Source: an uncultured Bacilli bacterium (lineage in GTDB: Bacteria > Bacillota_I > Bacilli_A > RF39 > UBA660). Taken from it: DNA of 52,682 nt. The stretch is from contig CALVSQ010000004.1 in the NCBI GenBank assembly GCA_944359085.1, positions 1-52,682 of the forward strand, read 5' to 3'. The translations under genes and the position numbers were made by a program. Below, piece after piece: positions 26,613 to 35,484 of this stretch (its first letter is position 1; each line of letters starts with the position of its first letter). The notes under the pieces are model-generated. The model made no database searches. It saw nothing but the letters and a program-made list of their open reading frames with translations, and was not told where the DNA came from.

Positions 26613-27777
26613 TTCCTTTTATTATTATAAATAATATTAAACATGTAATAGGAATAGATATTATAAGATTATCAAGATATAAACTAATAAAAGAAAATGT
26701 TAATCCACCACTATAAATAATTGGGATAGTTTCAATTATTTCGTTATCCAATTTTATATTTAAAGTTCCAATTTGACCTTCATCGGTAAAATAATCTACT
26801 TCTTTTAATCCACTATAATCAAATGTAAAATCATTTTTTGTAATTTCATTATTTAAATATTTTGAAATTGTTTCATTAGCTTTTATTTCTAATTTGCCTT
26901 CTTTACTATTTTTAGTATCTAATGCTATTAATGTATCACTTTTATTTATAATGTCTAAATAATGATAATTGCTTGTATAATAATCATATATCATTTGGGC
27001 ATCCATAATATGTAAAGGATAATTACTTGTTCCATCAGCATTAGTTGTTATTAACATATATTCTACGCCATCATAATTTGCTATTGTTGACAGGCAATAA
27101 CCTGCTAAAGTGGTATATCCAGTTTTTGAACCATAAACATATTTATTTTCTAAATCGTATCTATTTAAATAATTAGAATAAACGCTTTTAAAAGTTAAAG
27201 AGTTGTCACTTGTAGTATATTTGTTAGTTGTATAAATTTCTTTAAACGTTTCATTTTGTAAGGCGTATTTTAAAACAATACTCATTTCTCTTACTGTTGA
27301 ATAATGATTATCAGTATCTAACCCTGATGTGTTAGCGAAATGAGTATTAGTTAAACCTAATTCTTCAGCTTTTTTATTCATTAAATCAACAAAATTATCT
27401 TCACTACCAGCTATGTAATAAGCTACTGTTTTAGTAGCATCAGCTCCTGATGGAAGTAAGATTCCATATAACAAATCTTTATAGGTTACTTTTTGACCTA
27501 ATCTAAATCCAGCAACAGAAGCATTAGCTTCGATCAATCCTTCTAATCCTTCATAAGGAATAGTAACATATTCATTTATATCATCGATATTTTCAATTGC
27601 TACTATAGTAGTCATAATTTTAGTTAAACTAGCTATATAAGTTCTAGTATCAGCATCTTTTTCATATAAAACCATATCTTCATTCATATTGTATAAAATT
27701 GCATGATTAGAATTTATTTCTAAAGCATTAATATTAATTGGTATTAACAAAAATAAAAAAATTATTAAATATTTCAT
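26578..27777 (-). CDS. D-alanyl-D-alanine carboxypeptidase (peptidase S11, DacA-like)
   Basis: 399 residues. It has an N-terminal signal peptide (about 1-19), then the S11 domain with catalytic SLTK (Ser 50, Lys 53), SGAD at 110-113 in the place of the usual SGN triad, and SKTGYTTLAGYC. A C-terminal beta domain and a terminal hydrophobic helix (about 370-390) probably anchor it. It trims the terminal D-Ala of peptidoglycan stem peptides. Ala where Asn is usual in the second motif is notable, but SGAD variants of this family occur. It overlaps the upstream YigZ-family gene by 4 bases. Confidence 0.9.
   Translation of the reverse strand: MKYLIIFLFLLIPININALEINSNHAILYNMNEDMVLYEKDADTRTYIASLTKIMTTIVAIENIDDINEYVTIPYEGLEGLIEANASVAGFRLGQKVTYKDLLYGILLPSGADATKTVAYYIAGSEDNFVDLMNKKAEELGLTNTHFANTSGLDTDNHYSTVREMSIVLKYALQNETFKEIYTTNKYTTSDNSLTFKSVYSNYLNRYDLENKYVYGSKTGYTTLAGYCLSTIANYDGVEYMLITTNADGTSNYPLHIMDAQMIYDYYTSNYHYLDIINKSDTLIALDTKNSKEGKLEIKANETISKYLNNEITKNDFTFDYSGLKEVDYFTDEGQIGTLNIKLDNEIIETIPIIYSGGLTFSFISLYLDNLIISIPITCLILFIIIKGISVLLIPHRIK
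26593..26620 (+). terminator. Intrinsic terminator of rpoE
   Basis: AGGAATTAG (26593-26601) pairs with CTAATTCCT (26609-26617), then T. It overlaps the last codons of rpoE and the 3' end of the convergent gene. Confidence 0.75.
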
Positions 27778-28334
27778 AATTCCTCCACATATACTTCTTT
27801 AATTATATCGTATTTAATTTTTAGTTTATTTAATTCTTCTTTAGTTATTTTAGCAATATAATAAGGATTTTCATTAAAATTCTTTTGAATTATAATACTA
27901 TTATTTAATTGATATTCAATTTGTTTAATATTGTTATAATCAATATCAACTTTAATTAGATAACCTTTATTATATTTCTTTGTAATTATAGCTTCTTTAG
28001 TAGCATTAGAATAAGCTCTTATTAATCCGCCAGCACCTAATTTAATACCTCCAAAATATCTTACAACAACACATAATACATGATTTAAATTTTCTTTTTT
28101 TAAAACATTTAAGATAGGAAGACCAGCTGTACCTGATGGTTCACCATTGTCATTAGCTTTTTCAAAATTATCTAAGATATAAGCATAACAATAATGAGTA
28201 GCATCCTTATATTTTTTTTTAACTTCTTCTATTTTTTCATTTATTTCGTCTATATTATCAATGTGATAAGTTAAAGCAATAAATTTAGATTTATTAATAA
28301 TAATTGTATTTATATTATCTACTACTGAAATCAT
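27774..28334 (-). CDS. YigZ/IMPACT family protein
   Basis: 186 residues. The UPF0029/Impact N-terminal domain has SKFIALTYHI, DATHYCYAYIL, NDNGEPSGTAGLPIL, VVVRYFGGIKLGAGGLIRAY and SNATKEAI, all family signatures. A short C-terminal ferredoxin-like DUF1949 domain follows. Relatives (YigZ, YvyE, eukaryotic IMPACT) are linked to translation regulation, but the biochemical role is not settled. GGTGATT precedes the ATG. It is the first gene of a two-gene reverse-strand operon with the carboxypeptidase. Confidence 0.9.
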   Translation of the reverse strand: MISVVDNINTIIINKSKFIALTYHIDNIDEINEKIEEVKKKYKDATHYCYAYILDNFEKANDNGEPSGTAGLPILNVLKKENLNHVLCVVVRYFGGIKLGAGGLIRAYSNATKEAIITKKYNKGYLIKVDIDYNNIKQIEYQLNNSIIIQKNFNENPYYIAKITKEELNKLKIKYDIIKEVYVEEL

Positions 28335-28350
28335 TTAATCACCATATTTA

Positions 28351-28379
28351 ATTATATCTTATTATTTAAAATAAGTCTA
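28351..28379 (-). promoter_or_regulatory. Promoter of the YigZ-family operon
   Basis: Minus strand TAGACT (28379-28374), 17-bp spacer, TATAAT (28356-28351). It overlaps the divergent promoter of the radical SAM gene. Confidence 0.5.
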
Positions 28380-28393
28380 GAATGTGATAAAAT
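28365..28393 (+). promoter_or_regulatory. Extended -10 promoter implying a leaderless radical SAM mRNA
   Basis: TTAAAA (28365-28370), 17-bp spacer ending TGA, TAAAAT (28388-28393). Transcription should begin about 7 bases later, at or next to the ATG at 28401. Confidence 0.45.
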
Positions 28394-28400
28394 AGTAAAT

Positions 28401-29171
28401 ATGAAAAAGTTTAAAAAGATTTATATTGAAATAACTAATATTTGTAATTTAAATTGTCCTTTTTGTTCTAAGGATAATAGAAAAAAACAAGAGATGAGTT
28501 TAGATGATTTTGAACATATTTTAAAACAAATAAATGATTATACTGATTATTTGTATTTACACATTAAAGGTGAACCATTAATTCATTCTAAAATAGAAGA
28601 TATTTTAAATTTATGTTTTAAATATAATAAACAAGTTAATATTACAACTAATGGAACTTTATTAAGTAAAAAATACAAATTATTAGATAAAGTTAGACAA
28701 ATTAATATCTCACTACATAGTTTAAATGAAGAAAAACTTTTAGATGTTTTAAAATGTGGTGATTATTTAAGTAGTAAAGGAGTACAAATAGTTTACAGAT
28801 TCTGGACAAATGATAATTTATTGAATCAAGTTTTAAAATATTATGATTATAAAGATGAAATAACTAATAATTTCAAATTAAAAAATAATATTTATTTAAA
28901 TAGAGATAAAGAATTTACTTGGCCAAGTTTAAATAATAAATTTATATCTGATAGAGGAACTTGTTATGGTTTAAAAACTCATTTGGGTATATTAGTTGAT
29001 GGAACAGTAGTTCCTTGTTGTTTAGATACAGGTATAATTAATTTAGGTAATATATTAAAAGAAGAATTTGGTGATATTTTAAATAAAGAAAGAACTAAAA
29101 ATATTATAACTAATTTTAACAATAATAAATTAGTAGAAGAATTATGTCAAAAATGTGATTTTAGGAAGTGA
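28401..29171 (+). CDS. Radical SAM protein with SPASM-like C-terminus
   Basis: 256 residues. The radical SAM cluster motif CNLNCPFC gives Cys15, Cys19 and Cys22. KGEPLIHSK, NITTNGT and ISLHSL follow as in the SAM-binding barrel. The C-terminal Cys set (GTCYG, VVPCCLD, LCQKCDF) fits a SPASM or twitch auxiliary-cluster domain. Such proteins modify peptides or carry out maturation steps; the substrate cannot be told and no small precursor peptide gene is obvious beside it. No ribosome site precedes the ATG. uvrC begins 4 bases after the stop. Confidence 0.8.
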   Translation: MKKFKKIYIEITNICNLNCPFCSKDNRKKQEMSLDDFEHILKQINDYTDYLYLHIKGEPLIHSKIEDILNLCFKYNKQVNITTNGTLLSKKYKLLDKVRQINISLHSLNEEKLLDVLKCGDYLSSKGVQIVYRFWTNDNLLNQVLKYYDYKDEITNNFKLKNNIYLNRDKEFTWPSLNNKFISDRGTCYGLKTHLGILVDGTVVPCCLDTGIINLGNILKEEFGDILNKERTKNIITNFNNNKLVEELCQKCDFRK

Positions 29172-29175
29172 TAGA

Positions 29176-30942
29176 ATGATTAAAGAAAAATTATCTTTAG
29201 TACCTCAAAAACCCGGGTGCTATTTAATGAAAAATAAAGATAATAATATTATTTATGTTGGTAAAGCAAAAAAATTAAAAAATAGATTAAGTTCTTATTT
29301 TAGAGGAACACATTTTGGTAAGACAGCTAAATTAGTAAGTGAAATAAAAGATTTTGATTATGTTGTTGTTAATAGTGAAATGGAAGCATTAATTTTAGAA
29401 AACAACTTAATTAAACAATATAATCCTAAATATAATATATTATTACGTGATGATAAAAGTTATCCTTATATTGAATTAACAGATGAAAAAGTACCTAGGT
29501 TATCAATTGTAAGAACAATTAATAGAAAGAAAAATACTAATCATTTATATGGGCCTTATCCTAATGTTACGGCTGCTAGAAATACCGTTAATTTATTAAA
29601 TAGAATTTATCCTTTAAGAAAATGCACTACTTATAACAAGAAACCTTGTTTATATTATCACATTAACCAATGTTTAGGTTATTGTACCAACAATGTTGAT
29701 ATTAATAAAATAAATGAAATGAAAAATGAAATAGTTAAATTTTTAAAAGGTGATCATAGTATTGTATCTAATAAAATTAAAGAAGAAATGTTAAAAGAAA
29801 GTGAATTAATGCATTATGAAAAGGCTAAAGAATTAAAAGAATTATTAGATTATATTGAACTAGTTTTAACTAAACAACAAGTTGAAATGGGTGATAACGT
29901 TGATCGAGATGTCTTTGGATATTATACTGATAAAGGATATTTATCAATTGAAGTATTTTTTATAAGAGGATCTAAATTAATTGGGAAGCATTCTAAAATA
30001 TTTCCATTAATTGATGAAGTAGATGATACATTAAATAGTTATATATCTAAATTTTATGATAAAGATATTATTAAACCAAAAGAAATATTGGTAACCGATA
30101 ATATTGATACTAACTTATTAAGTGAATATTTAAATATTAAAGTTTTCAGTCCAATAAAAGGTGATAAGAAAAAAATAGTTGATATGGCATGTAATAATGC
30201 TAAAATATTATTAAATGAAAAATTTGAATTAATCAAAAAAGATGAAGAAAAAACAAGTATTGCTAATGAAGAATTAAAAAACATTTTGAAACTAGATAAA
30301 CTAGATCGCATTGAAATATTTGATAATTCTAATTTGTTTGGTAATTTTAACGTATCTGGGATGGTTGTTTATATCGATGGAAAAGAAGCTAAAAATGAAT
30401 ATCGTAAATATAAAATAACTGTAGATAAAAATGATGATTATGGTACAATGAGAGAAGTTATATATAGAAGATACTTTAGAGTATTAAAAGATAATTTAGA
30501 TAAACCAGATTTAATAATTGTTGATGGTGGAATAGGGCAAATGCATATCGCTCGTGAAATATTAAGTCAATTAAATTTAGATATCATGGTTATAGGATTA
30601 AAAAAAGATGATAAACATGCTACTAGTAAGTTATTAGCTTTTGATCCAATAATTGAAATAGATATTGATAAAAAATCTAATTTGTTTCATTATTTGGAAA
30701 GAATGCAAGATGAAGTTCATAACTATACTATTAATTATCACAAACAATTAAGAAGTAAAGGAAGTTTAGAAAGCGTATTAAGCAATATTGAAGGAATAGG
30801 GGAAAAAAGAAGAACTTTATTACTTAAAAAATATAAAAGTTTAAATAAATTAAAAGAATTAAGTTTAGAAGAACTAGAAAGTATTTTACCAAAAGATGTT
30901 GCTTTTAATTTACACGAATATTTAAAAGAATTTGACAAATAA
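29176..30942 (+). CDS. uvrC: UvrABC excinuclease subunit C
   Basis: A 588-residue nuclease that makes the two incisions of nucleotide excision repair. The GIY-YIG domain has KPGCYLMKN and NIIYVGKAKKLKNRL. The Cys set RKC...PCLYYHINQCLGYC and the UVR segment (KIKEEMLKESELMHYEKAKELK in part) follow, then the RNase H-like 5' nuclease domain with IEIFDNSNLFG, LIIVDGGIGQ and the C-terminal HhH (IEGIGEKRRTLLLKK). The ATG at 29176 is chosen because AGGAAGTGA sits just before it; the upstream GTG at 29155 lies within the preceding gene. It is co-transcribed with the radical SAM gene. Confidence 0.97.
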   Translation: MIKEKLSLVPQKPGCYLMKNKDNNIIYVGKAKKLKNRLSSYFRGTHFGKTAKLVSEIKDFDYVVVNSEMEALILENNLIKQYNPKYNILLRDDKSYPYIELTDEKVPRLSIVRTINRKKNTNHLYGPYPNVTAARNTVNLLNRIYPLRKCTTYNKKPCLYYHINQCLGYCTNNVDINKINEMKNEIVKFLKGDHSIVSNKIKEEMLKESELMHYEKAKELKELLDYIELVLTKQQVEMGDNVDRDVFGYYTDKGYLSIEVFFIRGSKLIGKHSKIFPLIDEVDDTLNSYISKFYDKDIIKPKEILVTDNIDTNLLSEYLNIKVFSPIKGDKKKIVDMACNNAKILLNEKFELIKKDEEKTSIANEELKNILKLDKLDRIEIFDNSNLFGNFNVSGMVVYIDGKEAKNEYRKYKITVDKNDDYGTMREVIYRRYFRVLKDNLDKPDLIIVDGGIGQMHIAREILSQLNLDIMVIGLKKDDKHATSKLLAFDPIIEIDIDKKSNLFHYLERMQDEVHNYTINYHKQLRSKGSLESVLSNIEGIGEKRRTLLLKKYKSLNKLKELSLEELESILPKDVAFNLHEYLKEFDK

Positions 30943-30959
30943 AATAATTTTGCTATTAT
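30932..30959 (+). promoter_or_regulatory. Promoter of the kinase-like gene
   Basis: TTGACA (30932-30937), 16-bp spacer ending TGC, TATTAT (30954-30959). It overlaps the last codons of uvrC. Confidence 0.65.
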
Positions 30960-30978
30960 ATATGATCGGTGGTTAGTC

Positions 30979-31683
30979 ATGAAAGATATGCATTTTCAAA
31001 GTGAAGAGCATTTAAATTGTTTTATTAAAAATTTGCAATTTATTGGTCTTGGTTCTGAAGGTAGTTGTTATAGACTTGATAAAGGAACTGTTTTTAAACA
31101 TTTATGTGGCCCAAATTATGAAAAAAGAGAAAAAGAAGAAATATTACAGTTTAAAGATATTAATATACCGAATTATGTATTTGTTCAAAATATAGCTTAT
31201 TTAAAAAATGAAATTGTTGGTGTTTTAATGCAATATATAACTGGTGAAAATCTTGAAACACAAAATCTTTATCGCATAAGAATTATTAGTTTAATTAAAA
31301 TGTTTGATGATTTAATTGAAGCAACAAAAAAATTATCTAATTTAGGGGTTAGTGTTTTCGATGTCTGTTCTGTTAATGTTATATATAATAAAACTAGATT
31401 ATATTTAATAGATACTATGGATTATAGTAGAGTAGATATTGATTCAGAAAAACTTTTTAAAGAAAATATGTCAAGAATAACATGGAATATTCATAATACA
31501 ATATTTCCTTTTTCTATCATAAAATTTATATCTTCAATTCCTGAATTAAAAGATTTTAAACATGATAAAGAATTATTAAGTAATCCTAGTTATTTTTTAA
31601 AAATTTTATTAAAAGAATTAAATGAATATATTGGATATGAAGTTAAAACATTAGAAGAGGCTAGTAAAAAATTAAAATGCTAG
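30979..31683 (+). CDS. Protein-kinase-fold (kinase-like) protein
   Basis: 234 residues, with the layout of a compact protein or small-molecule kinase. It has a Gly-rich loop LGSEGSCYRL (residues 24-33), a Lys in VFK (40), a hinge-like VLMQYITGENLE, a catalytic-loop-like FDVCSVNV with Asp and Asn at the right spacing but without the usual His or Arg, and LIDTMDYS in place of DFG. The catalytic residues for Mg-ATP are therefore plausible, but activity and substrate are unknown. It has its own promoter, and tRNA genes follow. Aminoglycoside-phosphotransferase-like kinases are the other option. Confidence 0.55.
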   Translation: MKDMHFQSEEHLNCFIKNLQFIGLGSEGSCYRLDKGTVFKHLCGPNYEKREKEEILQFKDINIPNYVFVQNIAYLKNEIVGVLMQYITGENLETQNLYRIRIISLIKMFDDLIEATKKLSNLGVSVFDVCSVNVIYNKTRLYLIDTMDYSRVDIDSEKLFKENMSRITWNIHNTIFPFSIIKFISSIPELKDFKHDKELLSNPSYFLKILLKELNEYIGYEVKTLEEASKKLKC

Positions 31684-31700
31684 TTTTTTTTAGGTTATTT

Positions 31701-31709
31701 TGTTATAAT
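31701..31709 (+). promoter_or_regulatory. Extended -10 promoter of tRNA-Arg
   Basis: TGT-TATAAT nine bases before the mature tRNA 5' end; the -35 is not clear. Confidence 0.5.
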
Positions 31710-31717
31710 ATTTTTAT

Positions 31718-31793
31718 GTCCACGTAGTTCAATGGATAGAATATTCCTCTCCGAAGGGAAAGATTGTAGGTTCAACTCCTAACGTGGACACCA
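31718..31793 (+). tRNA. tRNA-Arg, anticodon CCG
   Basis: A 76-nt cloverleaf. The acceptor GTCCACG (31718-31724) pairs with CGTGGAC (31783-31789), and ACCA is encoded. The anticodon stem TTCCT/GGGAA encloses loop CTCCGAA with anticodon CCG at 31751-31753. The T-loop is TTCAACT on a stem of four pairs with a G-A at its base. It decodes CGG, a rare codon in this AT-rich genome. Confidence 0.93.
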
Positions 31794-31849
31794 TTTATTA
31801 AAATAATTTGTTAGAAAATGATAAAATTTAAGAAAAACAAAATAAATTC

Positions 31850-31887
31850 TTGACAAGCATTAGTAATATATGCTATATTATTAATGC
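31850..31887 (+). promoter_or_regulatory. tRNA-Ala promoter inside a long inverted repeat
   Basis: TTGACA (31850-31855), 18-bp spacer ending TGC, TATATT (31874-31879). A 14-bp inverted repeat with one mismatch (31857-31870 and 31874-31887, centre TGC) covers the spacer, -10 and start region. Confidence 0.7.
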
Positions 31888-31891
31888 ACTT

Positions 31892-31968
31892 GGGGAATTA
31901 GCTCAGTTGGCTAGAGCATCTGCCTTGCACGCAGAGGGTCAGGGGTTCGAGTCCCCTATTCTCCACCA
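31892..31968 (+). tRNA. tRNA-Ala, anticodon TGC
   Basis: 77 nt. The acceptor GGGGAAT pairs with ATTCTCC, with ACCA encoded. The D-arm is GCTC/GAGC. The anticodon stem TCTGC/GCAGA encloses loop CTTGCAC, with TGC at 31926-31928. The T-arm is AGGGG-TTCGAGT-CCCCT. A canonical tRNA. Confidence 0.97.
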
Positions 31969-31980
31969 AGTTTGATTATT

Positions 31981-32004
31981 AACGACTTTTATAGTCGTTT
32001 TTTT
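31981..32004 (+). terminator. Terminator of the tRNA-Ala gene
   Basis: AACGACT (31981-31987), TTTAT loop, AGTCGTT (31993-31999), then T to 32004. Confidence 0.9.
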
Positions 32005-32039
32005 AATATCTATGATATAATAATTAAAGGTGAAAAGTT

Positions 32040-34574
32040 ATGGAAAAGATAATATTAGTTGATGGTAATAATCTATTATTTAGAAGTTATTATGCTACTG
32101 CTTATAATGGCAATTTTATGAAAAATAGTAAAGGCTTTCCTACTAATGCTTTATTTGGATTTGCTAATATGATGAACAAAATAATCGATGAAGAAAAACC
32201 TACTTATATAATGGTAGCTTTTGATAAAGGAAAAACGTTTAGACATGATAAGTATGATTTTTATAAACAAGGAAGAATAGAAACACCTAATGAATTAAAA
32301 CTACAATTTCCTAAAGCTAAAGAATTATTAAATGCTATGGGAATTAAATATTATGAAATAAATAATTATGAAGCTGATGATATAATTGGAACATTCGCTG
32401 AATATTGTAATAAAGATCCTAAATTTATTGGAACAATTATTAGTAGTGATAAAGATTTATTACAATTAATAAGTAATGATATCGATATTAAATTATTAAA
32501 ACAAAAAGATTATTTAAGATATAATGAAGATACATTTACAAAAGAATATGGAATTAAACCAATTAATATTATTGATTTAAAAGCTTTAATGGGGGATGCT
32601 TCAGATAATATTCCCGGTGTTAAAGGAATAGGAGAGAAGACTGCTTTAAAACTATTACAAGAGTATAAAACATTAGATGGTATATATGAACATATTGATG
32701 AAATAAAAGGTAAAACAAAGGAAAAATTAGTAATTGATAAAGATAATGCTTATATGAGTTATGAAATAGCTACTATTTATAAAAATGTACCAATTGATAT
32801 TAATGTTGAGGAATTAAAATATTTAGGTAGTACTGATAAATTAAATAGTTTATATGAAGAATTGGAATTTTATTCATTTCTAAAAAAAGAAAAGAAAAAA
32901 GAAGAAGATATTAATATTACAATTATTGATGATGTAAGCAAAATAAAAATTGATAAAGAATGTGCTATTTATTTAGAATTAAATGGCACAAATTATCACA
33001 ATTCTAATATTATAGGTATAGGGATATATAATAAAGATGTTGCTTATTATATAAAAAACATAACAAATTTAGATTTTTTAAATGGTTTAGATGTATTTAC
33101 ATATGATTTAAAAAAACTTTACGTTTCTTTGAAATATAAAAATATAAAAATACCTGACATTAAAAATGATTTAATGATAGCTGCTTCATTATTAGAGTAT
33201 AACACTAAAGATGATATTGCTTATCTAGCTAATCAATTTAACTATAATATTCCTTTTTATGAAAGTGTATTAAAACAAGATGATATATCTAAAATAGTTG
33301 TTAGTAAAGCTAAATTTATCTATGAAATAAAAGATGAATTATTAAATAAAATAAAAGAAGAAAATATGGAAGAATTATATAATGAAATAGAGATTCCTTT
33401 AACTTATGTTTTGGGGGATATGGAATATGATGGTGTAGTTGTTGATAAAGATATTTTAAATGAAATGGGTAATGAAATTAAAATTAAATTAGAAATATTA
33501 AGTAAAGATATTTATAATTTAGCTGGTACTTCATTTAATATATCATCACCTCAACAATTAGGTGAAATCTTATTTGAAAGGTTAAATTTACCTCATGGTA
33601 AAAAAGGTAAAACAGGTTATTCTACAGCTGTTGATGTTTTAAATAAATTAGTTAATAAACATCCAATTATTGAAAAAATATTAGAATATCGTATGTTAAA
33701 TAAATTATATACGACTTATGTTGAAGGATTAATTAGTACAATTAAGGATGGAAAAATTCATACAATTTATACCCAAACATTAACAAGAACAGGTAGATTA
33801 TCTAGTATTGAGCCTAATTTACAAAATATTCCTATTAGAACAGAATATGGTAGATTAATTAGAAAAGCTTTTGTACCATCACCTAATTCAATTATTATAA
33901 GTGGTGACTATTCTCAAATTGAATTACGAATTTTAGCGCATATGGCAAATGTTCCAGCTTTAATAGAAGCTTTTAATAATGATTTAGATATTCATAGTAA
34001 AACTGCTTCTGATATTTTTAAAACAGATGTTGTAACTAAAGAGATGCGAAGAATAGCTAAAGCAGTTAATTTTGGTATTATCTATGGTATTAGTAGTTTT
34101 GGTTTATCTGAAAATTTAAATATATCTACTAAAGAAGCGAAACAATTTATTGATGAATATTTAAAAACATATCCTGGTATTAAAGAATATATGGATAATA
34201 CAATTAAAAATGCTTATGAATGTGGATATGCCAAGACATTATTTAATCGAAAAAGAAATATTGATGAATTAAAAAATACTAATTATATGATTAGACAATC
34301 AGGAGAAAGAATGGCTTTAAATACACCTATTCAAGGTACTAGTGCAGATATAATAAAAAAAGCAATGGTTTTAATTCATCAAAAATTAAAAGAAAACAAT
34401 TTAAAATCTAAATTAATAATTCAAGTTCATGATGAATTAGTGTTTGATTGTTTAAAAGAAGAACAAGAACAAGTTATTAAAATCATGAAAGATGTTATGG
34501 AAAATGTAATTAAATTAAAAGTACCATTAAAAATTGACGTCGAATATGGCAATAATTGGTACGAAGCGAAATAG
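32040..34574 (+). CDS. polA: DNA polymerase I, proofreading domain degenerate
   Basis: 844 residues. The 5'-3' exonuclease domain (1-about 290) has DGNNLLFRSYYA, YEADDIIG and GDASDNIPGVKGIGEKTA. The middle 3'-5' exonuclease-like domain (about 300-450) lacks the DxE motif (IYLELNGT instead) and so is probably inactive, as in Bacillus and Taq Pol I. The polymerase domain has motif A SGDYSQIELR (Asp 623), motif B RRIAKAVNFGIIYG and motif C QVHDELVFD (Asp 798). It works in Okazaki fragment maturation and repair. AAAGGTGAA precedes the ATG. Confidence 0.97.
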   Translation: MEKIILVDGNNLLFRSYYATAYNGNFMKNSKGFPTNALFGFANMMNKIIDEEKPTYIMVAFDKGKTFRHDKYDFYKQGRIETPNELKLQFPKAKELLNAMGIKYYEINNYEADDIIGTFAEYCNKDPKFIGTIISSDKDLLQLISNDIDIKLLKQKDYLRYNEDTFTKEYGIKPINIIDLKALMGDASDNIPGVKGIGEKTALKLLQEYKTLDGIYEHIDEIKGKTKEKLVIDKDNAYMSYEIATIYKNVPIDINVEELKYLGSTDKLNSLYEELEFYSFLKKEKKKEEDINITIIDDVSKIKIDKECAIYLELNGTNYHNSNIIGIGIYNKDVAYYIKNITNLDFLNGLDVFTYDLKKLYVSLKYKNIKIPDIKNDLMIAASLLEYNTKDDIAYLANQFNYNIPFYESVLKQDDISKIVVSKAKFIYEIKDELLNKIKEENMEELYNEIEIPLTYVLGDMEYDGVVVDKDILNEMGNEIKIKLEILSKDIYNLAGTSFNISSPQQLGEILFERLNLPHGKKGKTGYSTAVDVLNKLVNKHPIIEKILEYRMLNKLYTTYVEGLISTIKDGKIHTIYTQTLTRTGRLSSIEPNLQNIPIRTEYGRLIRKAFVPSPNSIIISGDYSQIELRILAHMANVPALIEAFNNDLDIHSKTASDIFKTDVVTKEMRRIAKAVNFGIIYGISSFGLSENLNISTKEAKQFIDEYLKTYPGIKEYMDNTIKNAYECGYAKTLFNRKRNIDELKNTNYMIRQSGERMALNTPIQGTSADIIKKAMVLIHQKLKENNLKSKLIIQVHDELVFDCLKEEQEQVIKIMKDVMENVIKLKVPLKIDVEYGNNWYEAK

Positions 34575-34584
34575 GTGATTAAAT

Positions 34585-35445
34585 TTGAAAATAACTAAAG
34601 TTTTATTGGTTAGTTCAATAACCAATATCTTTTTATCTATAATTAAAATATTATTTGGATTTATTGGTAAGTGTAATGCTTTAGTAGCTGATGGAATTCA
34701 CTCTTTGAGTGATCTATCAACTGATTTTGTAGCTATATTTGGTAATCATTTATCACTAAAACCTGCTGATAAAAAACATCCTTTTGGACATGGTAAAACA
34801 GAATATCTTACTAGTATGATAATTGGTATTGTAATTATAATATTAGGGTTAAGTTTAATTTATAATACATTTAATAAAGAAATTATAATACCTGATTTAA
34901 TAATGATTTTAGTTAGTTTGTTTACAATCATTTCTAAATTATTGTTATCTAATTATATTTATAAAAAAGGAGTTTTATATTCAAATAATATTTTAATTGC
35001 TTCTGGTAAAGAAAGTAGAGCCGATGTATATAGTTCAATATTTGTTTTGTTGTCTATTGTATTAATGCAATTTTCTAATGAAGTAAGTGTATTAAAATAT
35101 GCTGATATGTTTAGTACAATAATTATAGCTTTATTTATTATAAAAACAGGATTTAATATATTAAAAGATAATATAGGCATATTATTAGAAGAACAAGTGT
35201 TAGATAAAAAATATTTAAAAGAAATAAAAAATATAATTACATCTTTTGATGAGATAGTTGAAATAAAAGACTTATATGTTTTAAGATATGGTCCTTATTA
35301 TAAATTGGTATCCAATGTTATAATGAAAGATTTACTGTTAACTGATGCTCATAATGTTATAGATGAAATAGAAAATAAATTAAAAGAAAAAGATTCTAGA
35401 ATAAAATATGTGTTTATTCATATGGAACCGATTGACAAATTCTAA
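34585..35445 (+). CDS. Cation diffusion facilitator family transporter
   Basis: 286 residues. An N-terminal block of about six membrane helices contains the metal-site motif ADGIHSLSDLSTD (Asp 36, His 39, Asp 43, Asp 47) and HPFGHGKTEY (64-73). Helix 5 has GKESRADVYSS in place of the usual HxxxD site: the His position carries a non-ligand residue while the Asp is kept. The cytoplasmic C-terminal domain (about 210-286) has DAHNVIDEIENKL and VFIHMEP. It exports divalent metal (Mn, Fe or Zn) by proton antiport. The start is a TTG 10 bases after polA with AGGTGATT before it, suggesting co-transcription with polA. Confidence 0.88.
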   Translation: MKITKVLLVSSITNIFLSIIKILFGFIGKCNALVADGIHSLSDLSTDFVAIFGNHLSLKPADKKHPFGHGKTEYLTSMIIGIVIIILGLSLIYNTFNKEIIIPDLIMILVSLFTIISKLLLSNYIYKKGVLYSNNILIASGKESRADVYSSIFVLLSIVLMQFSNEVSVLKYADMFSTIIIALFIIKTGFNILKDNIGILLEEQVLDKKYLKEIKNIITSFDEIVEIKDLYVLRYGPYYKLVSNVIMKDLLLTDAHNVIDEIENKLKEKDSRIKYVFIHMEPIDKF

Positions 35446-35459
35446 AAAAGTGATATGAT
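35432..35459 (+). promoter_or_regulatory. Promoter of the 35485 gene
   Basis: TTGACA (35432-35437), 16-bp spacer ending TGA, TATGAT (35454-35459). It overlaps the end of the transporter gene. Confidence 0.65.
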
Positions 35460-35484
35460 AATTCAAATTCAACAGGGGGTTATT

